A model generated the notes under the pieces. It saw only the letters and a list, made by a program, of their open reading frames with translations, was not told the DNA's origin and did no database searches. Source: Daucus carota subsp. sativus (lineage: Eukaryota > Streptophyta > Magnoliopsida > Apiales > Apiaceae). Taken from it: a stretch of 64,000 bases of DNA. The stretch lies in assembly GCF_001625215.2 (NCBI RefSeq), contig NC_030389.2:44009454-44073453 (forward strand), read 5' to 3'. Both the position numbers and the translations under genes were made by a program. This document shows positions 59,189 through 64,000 of the stretch, one piece after another; within the stretch, counting starts at the first letter, position 1; each line of letters starts with the position of its first letter.

Positions 59189-59248
59189 ATGTACAACACA
59201 TATGGCCAACAAATCTGCTGCTCATGTTTTTCCTATATATGCAACTAA
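59189..59248 (+). promoter_or_regulatory. Upstream ORF overlapping the MYB start
   Basis: An ATG 13 bases before the MYB ATG opens a 19-codon frame in another register that ends inside the MYB coding region. If it lies in the leader it could reduce translation of the MYB. Confidence 0.35.
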
Positions 59249-60822
59249 TGCAGACACCACAAGTGCCACTTATTCTTGTTCTTCCTCTAAACCTCCTCTT
59301 TGTTCACCATCTTCGATGAGAATGATTTTCTCAGACATGGATGCTCTGTCCATCAACACTCCCAAGAGCTCCTTTGAGTATGAAAATGGAAGAACTTCTC
59401 ATTTTTCTGACCTTTTGGGTAAAAAAACTTACACTTCTAGGAACAAGTTTGAGGACTCTCACATCCACATCACTGATCTTCATGTTGGTAGTGATCAGGG
59501 AAGAGTAGTGCTGCATGAGTCCTCAAGTAGTGATGGAACCAACATTGATCTTAATGATTCTTGTGGGCAGTCTAAGCTGTGTTCTAGAGGCCACTGGAGG
59601 CCTGCAGAAGATAGTAAGCTCAAGGATCTTGTTGCTCTTTATGGTCCTCAGAATTGGAATCTTATTGCAGAGCAGTTGGAAGGGAGATCAGGTACTGTAC
59701 ATGCATATCTAAATACTTCTTGTTTTTACAATATCCCGTAAACAAAGCGAGAGAGATATCATTGAACCGAGAGGCTTTCGTAATTTTGGTGCTAATGTCA
59801 TGTTGGTTTAAATGCATCAGGAAAGAGCTGCAGGCTGAGATGGTTCAACCAACTGGATCCAAGAATCAACAGAAGGGCATTCAATGAAGAAGAAGAGGAA
59901 AGGCTAATGGCAGCTCACAGATTATATGGTAACAAGTGGGCTTTGATAGCCAGATTGTTTCCTGGAAGAACAGACAATGCTGTGAAGAACCACTGGCATG
60001 TCATCATGGCCAGGAAATATAGAGAACAGTCCAGTGCTTACAGGAGGAGAAAAATGGGCCAAACTGCTTTTTCCACAGGCTCAGAGCCTTTAGCTTCACA
60101 ACCATGCCATAATAACACTAATGTTGTGAATAATATCAGAGAATTTGGAAGAAATCTCTCTGCTTCCAGCAGCTCATATGGATCTCCCCACATGGCAACT
60201 ATGTCAAACACTCCCATCAATCCCCCCTACACTGCTTTCTACTCACCTGGTTTGTCCTAAATTTTAACTTCTTTTCTCTCCATGCCCATGTGTCTGTTTG
60301 GCAACGGCTTATTTTTAAAAACAAGCTATTTTTTTAAGAAAATGCATTTTTTTAAAATTTATTTCGATATAAATGTTAATGAGGTGTTTTATATTCATTG
60401 TTTGATAAAAAAAATAAGTATTTTTTTTAGAAAAAATAGAGTTTTATGTTCTTTTCTCCAGAAATAAGTCCTTATTTTCTCTACGCATATTGATTAATTT
60501 GGTATTTTTTTAAATAATGTTCAATGCAGGTCACAAAAGCACTTACTTTTATCCATCACAACAACAATGCCATCCTCCTATCATGATGATGAACTCAAAT
60601 GCAGTGCAACAATCACACTCAAACTATCACAAACCAGAGCTAGAAGCAATGGCAGCAACACCAAGACCAGCATTTCAAGATTTTCCCATCAGTCATCATG
60701 AACAGTGTTACACATCCTCAGCATCAGTCATGGAGGAAGAGGACAGATACAGAAAAGGAAACCAGTTTGAGATTATCAATGCACCTCCATTTATAGACTT
60801 TCTTGGAGTTGGAGCCACTTGA
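59202..60822 (+). CDS. R2R3-MYB transcription factor, subgroup 21 (MYB105/MYB117-like)
   Basis: Exons 59202-59691, 59821-60249 and 60530-60822 encode 403 residues. R2 starts near residue 129 (RGHWRPAED) and R3 near 181 (NRRAFNEEEEERL), with the regularly spaced tryptophans, Phe replacing the first Trp of R3 as usual in plants, and the recognition motif KSCRLRWFNQLDP. GRTDNAVKNHWHVIMARKYRE and the C-terminal FIDFLGVGAT are typical of subgroup 21 (MYB52/54/56/105/110/117). Members control organ boundary formation, axillary meristems or secondary-wall programmes. It is a nuclear DNA-binding regulator. The intron splitting the R2 Gly codon is conserved in plant MYBs. The N-terminal region before R2 is long and Ser-rich; a start at Met39 is possible. 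Confidence 0.93.
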
Positions 60823-62026
60823 ATAATGATAATCAGTCACTTAAACTGAGATAAGCTGAAAAAAAAGGAGCCTTTGGTGCAAAAACTTGGCAATCTGGTA
60901 CATGGTACATGGTACAAAGGTAAGAAATGTTGCACTTAAAAAGCCATTTTTCAAGAAATGTTGTAGGAGTTGGCAGAGAATCTCAATGTGTATTGTTGCT
61001 TAACAGTATTATAAATCTGAGTTACCTTGCTATATTTAAGTAAAGTGAAGCAGTTGTCTTTCCTTAGTTTGCATCTACTACTAATCAAAAGTTAAAAGTG
61101 TAAAGTTGAAACATTGATACTGCAGCATATCTATGTCTTGTTCTACTCAGTTTTCAAAAGCAACAAAACAATTGCTTCATTTGCCTCTCATGTTACTTGT
61201 GTTTTTCTTAAGGAGTCACTAGTTTTCTATTTCACTTGCAATACCAGTTTGTTTAGTAATAGAAGAAAATAAGTACTTATAGTCCAGAAATATTGACCTG
61301 TTTGACAATCTTTTCTTTTCAAATTTAATGGCCTAAATTTTTTTAAATAATATATATTTATAATCTTTTTAGATATAAATGTTAAGGTTGCATTTTATAT
61401 TCGTTATTTAGTAAAAGATTAGGGTTTATTTTAGATAAAAGTACAATTTTATGTATTTTTATCCAAAAATAAACCAAAACTCAAATTTCGAAAATATTTA
61501 GTGTGAATTAATGAGTGTATATATATCAGATTTCATAACAATTAGAATCATATACAGGTCATTTGTAGTTTGAACACTGGTTGAGCTACAGAGAATCAAC
61601 TCTTACTCTGGCACAATAAACAGGTTTGACCATATAAGATTGCAGAAATTTTTAGGTTCCTGTACAGGCCAGTCTGAGGCCTTTTAATTACTTCCCTTCA
61701 AGTTATAAATACTTTTCAAGGACACTTTAAACACAGCCGGGCTGTTCAATTCATTTGTTTCAGGAAATAAGTACTTATTTTCTTTAAAAAACTTGAAATC
61801 CTTATTTTCCGGAAATAAGTACTTAATTTTTTCGGAGTTCCCTCCAAGTTGAAAACATATATTGAGGACACTTAGAAATCATAATACACAGTCTATAATA
61901 CATTTACAGAACACCAATACACAAGTTAGAGCATGCATGCTTATTCACAAGTTAGAGCATGCATGCTTATTCTACCAAGTACTAAGAATACTGATAAAAG
62001 TGAGTCTCCTAAGCTAAAACTTATAA
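60823..62026. other. MYB 3'UTR and intergenic DNA
   Basis: The first part is probably the MYB 3'UTR. At about 61310-61480 there is a sequence related to MYB intron 2 (about 60290-60470), with shared TATAAATGTTAA and TTTTATATTC blocks, suggesting one hAT-like MITE family. A 26-bp direct repeat is at 61921-61972. Confidence 0.4.
61921..61972. repeat. Perfect 26-bp tandem duplication with CATGCATG
   Basis: Units 61921-61946 and 61947-61972 are identical. Each has the palindromic RY-type core GCATGCATGC. It lies just past the 3' end of the calcium-binding gene, probably in its 3'UTR. Confidence 0.95.
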
Positions 62027-62599
62027 TTAGAAACAGTTGTTAATCAATGCAACAAATTCATCAAAATCAATGAATCCATCCCCATTCTCATCAAACTTGT
62101 TGATCATCCTTCTGCATTGAACCAATGTCGAGTCTTCTTGCTGAATGCCCAGAGCATTCAGAACCCTCTGCAGCTCCGTTTCATCGATGAAACCATCTTT
62201 ATTGCTGTCAAAAACATCGAAAGCATCTCTCACATCTTCGAAAGATATTACACAATCCTCCTCCTCACCAGCATTACCATCCATCAGTAATAACACATCC
62301 TCAACACTATCAAACTCACCGATAATCTCGTTATCTAAATCCCCTGAAATTCCTAGTCTGCACATCACTATGCTAATATCTTCTTTCCCAACTCTGGACT
62401 TCCTATTATCCTCATTGTAAACACATTTTTTCGACGAGGCGGACTTAAAGTCAAGGGTCACAACTTTCCATAAGGCGGAAATAAACAACAAAAAAAGCCC
62501 GAAAAATACCTCAATTTTTGCAAGAAACTTGGCGAAATTGATGTCGTAGGAAACAACATTGAAGAACAAGGCTAGTTTTGTTAGTGATTTTACCTCCAT
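62027..62599 (-). CDS. Calmodulin-like EF-hand protein (CML45/46-like)
   Basis: A single-exon gene of 190 residues. Seen: an N-terminal hydrophobic segment (about 28-45) that could anchor it in a membrane, an acidic linker, then two EF-hands. Loop 1 is DSNKDGFIDETE (131-142) and loop 2 DENGDGFIDFDE (170-181). Both keep acidic or amide residues at loop positions 1, 3, 5 and 9 and Glu at 12, so both should bind Ca2+. CML45/46-type proteins share this layout of a hydrophobic N-terminus plus a C-terminal EF pair. The role is probably Ca2+ signal sensing; targets are unknown. The ATG lies about 50 bp after a TATA box. Confidence 0.9.
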   Translation of the reverse strand: MEVKSLTKLALFFNVVSYDINFAKFLAKIEVFFGLFLLFISALWKVVTLDFKSASSKKCVYNEDNRKSRVGKEDISIVMCRLGISGDLDNEIIGEFDSVEDVLLLMDGNAGEEEDCVISFEDVRDAFDVFDSNKDGFIDETELQRVLNALGIQQEDSTLVQCRRMINKFDENGDGFIDFDEFVALINNCF

Positions 62600-62644
62600 T
62601 TGAAAATGCAGTAGAAAGATGAAGGAGCAAGGCTAAGGAGAGTG

Positions 62645-62654
62645 CATTATATAG
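62645..62654 (-). promoter_or_regulatory. Probable TATA box of the EF-hand gene
   Basis: CTATATAATG on the minus strand, about 50 bp upstream of the ATG, implies a leader of about 20 bases. Confidence 0.5.
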
Positions 62655-62659
62655 AGTGA

Positions 62660-63778
62660 GATTCATACAATAAAAAAAAGGACTTAACAGAGTGAGGTGC
62701 AACAATCAAGAAAATCAAGAACCAATCCCTTTAAAATTGCATCATGGTTTCCAGGAAAGTGTAAAACAGTGTAGTAAGTTATAACTTTCAAGTTTGGTAG
62801 AATATTATTGTTTGATATTGTTGTCTAAGTCTCCAACATTAAAGGAATCTCAAAGAAAAAAATTGGCAAGTGTTTTGTTAAAGTCTGTACTGAGTTTCCA
62901 GGCACTTTCCTCAGAAAATTTCTTTGAGTATGTTTATCAAGCTTAGCGTGTTTCTTCAATTATGGTTATTGCATGATTTTTACCTTTTCTTCTTGAGAAG
63001 AAGACTTGGCTCTTTCGGAGTCAACTCTGGCTCCATTATTCTTTAGTGTTGCAGTGTTGCTAAGTGTTGCAATTTTGTACTAATGTTTCTGAGGCAATAT
63101 AGAACTTGTGATCATGTTTATCGTAAATTTTGTTCTAATGTTTTTGATGGACTATAAAATACGAGGAAGTTTATCCTGTCAGAAGCTTCTGAAACATGAA
63201 TTATTCTCTGTTAAATCTAAATGACTCGAAAAATCTCTTTCAATCGCCCATCTTAAACATTTATACTTTAAAATGACATCACGGTGGCAAGGCAGTATGA
63301 AATTACAACGATGAGAAATACTTTGGAGGATATTATGATCCCGGTTGGATGAGAATTTACAGGTGCACATTTTTAATTTTGGATTTCAAATCTCGAAATA
63401 TAGGGAAGGCAGTGTTGGAAGCAACATTGTAGCAGATGACCCTGCTTTCCTGTTTACATGATGCATAAAGGGCTCAATTTTTTTGAGAAGCAAGTTCTAA
63501 CCATCAGAGCTGGTTTTTACCAGGCAATTCACAAACAACCACTGCTAATTTTGAGAAGGTACTGCATGGTTTTTACATTTTGTTCTTGAGAAGAAGACTT
63601 GGCACTGTCAGAGTCAACTCTGGCTCCATTATTGTTTAGTGTTGCAGACTTGCTGTGTTGCTTAACTGTTACGTTCTTGATCTTGTTTTTTCTTTGTCGA
63701 CGTAGAATGGTGTCAATGTTTGTCGTAAATTTTGTACTAATATTTCCAATAGATTCGTAAATATCATGGAAAATAGTA
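62660..63778. other. Region upstream of the EF-hand gene with duplicated segment
   Basis: No confirmed gene. A 91-bp segment occurs twice (62971-63061 and 63564-63654). The right copy lies in an 87-codon minus-strand frame (63529-63792). Confidence 0.4.
62971..63654 (-). repeat. 91-bp direct repeat that is open on the minus strand in both copies
   Basis: Units 62971-63061 and 63564-63654 are about 88-90% alike. On the minus strand both translate to a similar hydrophilic peptide (NNGARVDS..AKSSSQE). A GTAAATTTTGT.CTAAT block follows each. They may be relics of a duplicated exon or of a transposon. Confidence 0.6.
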
Positions 63779-63996
63779 CTCATCTCTCTCATTTCTTTAC
63801 AATTTTACGTATAAAGTTTGGTTTCAAAACTTTTTTTTATTTAAATTTTCTTTTTTTTAATAAATTTTTTAAACATTATACTTTTATTCAGAAAAGAAAG
63901 TTTAAAATAATTTATGAAATCATAATTTCTAAAAGCATTAAAATACGTGCCGAGATCTCGGTCTCCAACGTAAAGAACTGAAGGGGACAGGAGGAA
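63779..63996. mobile_element. Degenerate Stowaway MITE at right edge
   Basis: Left end CTCATCTCTCTCATTTCTTT and right end GGGGACAGGAGGAA are decayed Stowaway ends, with an interior palindrome like the 58162 element. Confidence 0.6.
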
Positions 63997-64000
63997 TAAC

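Noticed and set aside
1-64000. CRISPR arrays, bacterial operons, phage genes or integrated virus genes
   Set aside because: No regularly spaced short repeats, no prokaryotic gene organisation and no viral domains were seen; all tandem repeats are longer and diverged.

Overview
This is plant nuclear DNA, most likely from a eudicot. The genes carry GT-AG introns and encode plant-specific families: Casparian-strip membrane (CASP) proteins, an alpha-expansin, a GID1-like carboxylesterase, an organellar mTERF, a subgroup-21 R2R3-MYB and a calmodulin-like protein. The intergenic DNA is AT-rich and full of MITEs, Helitrons and other transposon debris. I cannot name the species from sequence alone; the abundance of CTCCCTC-ended Stowaway MITEs would fit Apiales or a relative, but this is a weak guess.

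Layout. 1-3.3 kb: two Helitrons of one family. 3.9-10.5 kb: three tandem minus-strand CASP genes, each with three exons, separated by MITEs and a tRNA-like/plastid 16S-like chimeric fragment. 13.8-17.9 kb: a minus-strand gene for a four-KH-domain RNA-binding protein, with a 5'UTR intron and a last splice donor that overlaps an in-frame stop codon. 18-22.5 kb: gene-free, with small tandem repeats. 22.5-35.1 kb: one repeat complex of about four diverged copies of a 2-3 kb unit with Helitron-like ends. It carries tRNA-like Pol III modules and nested MITEs, and is interrupted by a 1,974-bp solo LTR. 35-41 kb: MITEs and a 901-bp Mutator-like element with long inverted ends. 41.5-43 kb: alpha-expansin. 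45-46 kb: carboxylesterase (minus). 47.8-48.7 kb: mTERF protein. 48.7-59 kb: non-coding, with several tandem duplications. 59.2-60.8 kb: MYB factor. 62.0-62.6 kb: EF-hand protein (minus).

The genes do not form a pathway or operon; only the CASP genes are a functional cluster, made by tandem duplication. No prokaryotic feature, CRISPR array or intact transposase gene was seen. The most interesting structures are the KH gene's stop-in-donor ending, the Helitron concatemer whose copies preserve an insertion chronology, and the tRNA/16S chimera. All splice sites were placed by eye from reading frame and GT-AG signals, without transcript data.
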